A DNA stretch of 64,000 nucleotides from Tillus elongatus. Taxonomy: Eukaryota; Arthropoda; Insecta; Coleoptera; Cleridae. How positions within the stretch are numbered: position 1 is the first letter of the stretch; each line of letters begins with the position of its first letter. The translations under genes were made by a program, and so were the position numbers. Below, piece after piece: positions 63,685 to 64,000 of the stretch. A model generated the notes under the pieces. The model had not been told where the DNA came from. It saw only the letters and a list, made by a program, of their open reading frames with translations, and ran no database searches. The stretch is from NCBI GenBank assembly GCA_964006375.1, contig OZ023262.1, positions 90,429,654-90,493,653 on the forward strand. Reading direction: 5' to 3'.

Positions 63685-64000
<316 letters not shown>

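Overview
This is eukaryotic DNA, almost certainly from an insect with a large, AT-rich, transposon-laden genome. The evidence is an intron-split NET-family zinc-finger gene (noc/elB type) with insect-like conserved blocks, plus Tc1/mariner, Penelope-like, Jockey, CR1-like and R1-like elements and a tRNA-derived SINE. The noc protein looks beetle-like to me, but order and species cannot be fixed from this window.

Host gene. The only convincing cellular gene is noc/elB on the minus strand. A 20-codon first exon (20404-20463) starts with an ATG that follows an in-frame stop and ends at a GT donor. A 6.8-kb intron follows, then a 437-codon terminal exon (12253-13566) behind a pyrimidine-rich AG acceptor. 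The joined protein has 457 residues. A less AT-rich stretch upstream (about 20530-20830) is the likely promoter.

Repeats, left to right. 1.7-5.0 kb holds two Tc1/mariner elements. 5.4-7.1 kb holds a decayed Penelope-like element. 8.95-11.75 kb, just 3' of noc, holds a 2.8-kb fold-back element around six tandem units of 250-290 bp, most with an NRF-1-like palindrome. The noc intron holds a SINE, a tandem array, a (TA)n array and hammerhead-like fold-backs. 22.2-25.4 kb holds a broken mariner, a SINE with perfect target-site duplications and a MITE carrying a nested insertion. 25.5-33.4 kb holds R1-like and CR1-like LINE pseudogenes, a BED-finger hAT fragment and a scrambled Tc1/mariner copy. 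36.0-38.7 kb is a 2.7-kb inverted repeat. 39.4-42.9 kb holds three Jockey copies head to tail. 45.0-46.9 kb holds another SINE and a CpG-rich MITE inside a larger inverted-repeat element. 52.9-54.4 kb holds another CR1-like copy. 56.7-59.6 kb holds an uninterrupted Penelope-like element with 211-bp inverted ends. 60.3-63.7 kb holds a LINE fragment and a scrambled transposase.

Nineteen (TA)n arrays cover about 1.8 kb, and at least eight sit at one fixed position inside a single repeat family. The best leads are that family, the fold-back element beside noc, and the hammerhead-like motifs shared by the intact and decayed Penelope-like elements. Family names come from motif recognition by eye; no database search was possible.
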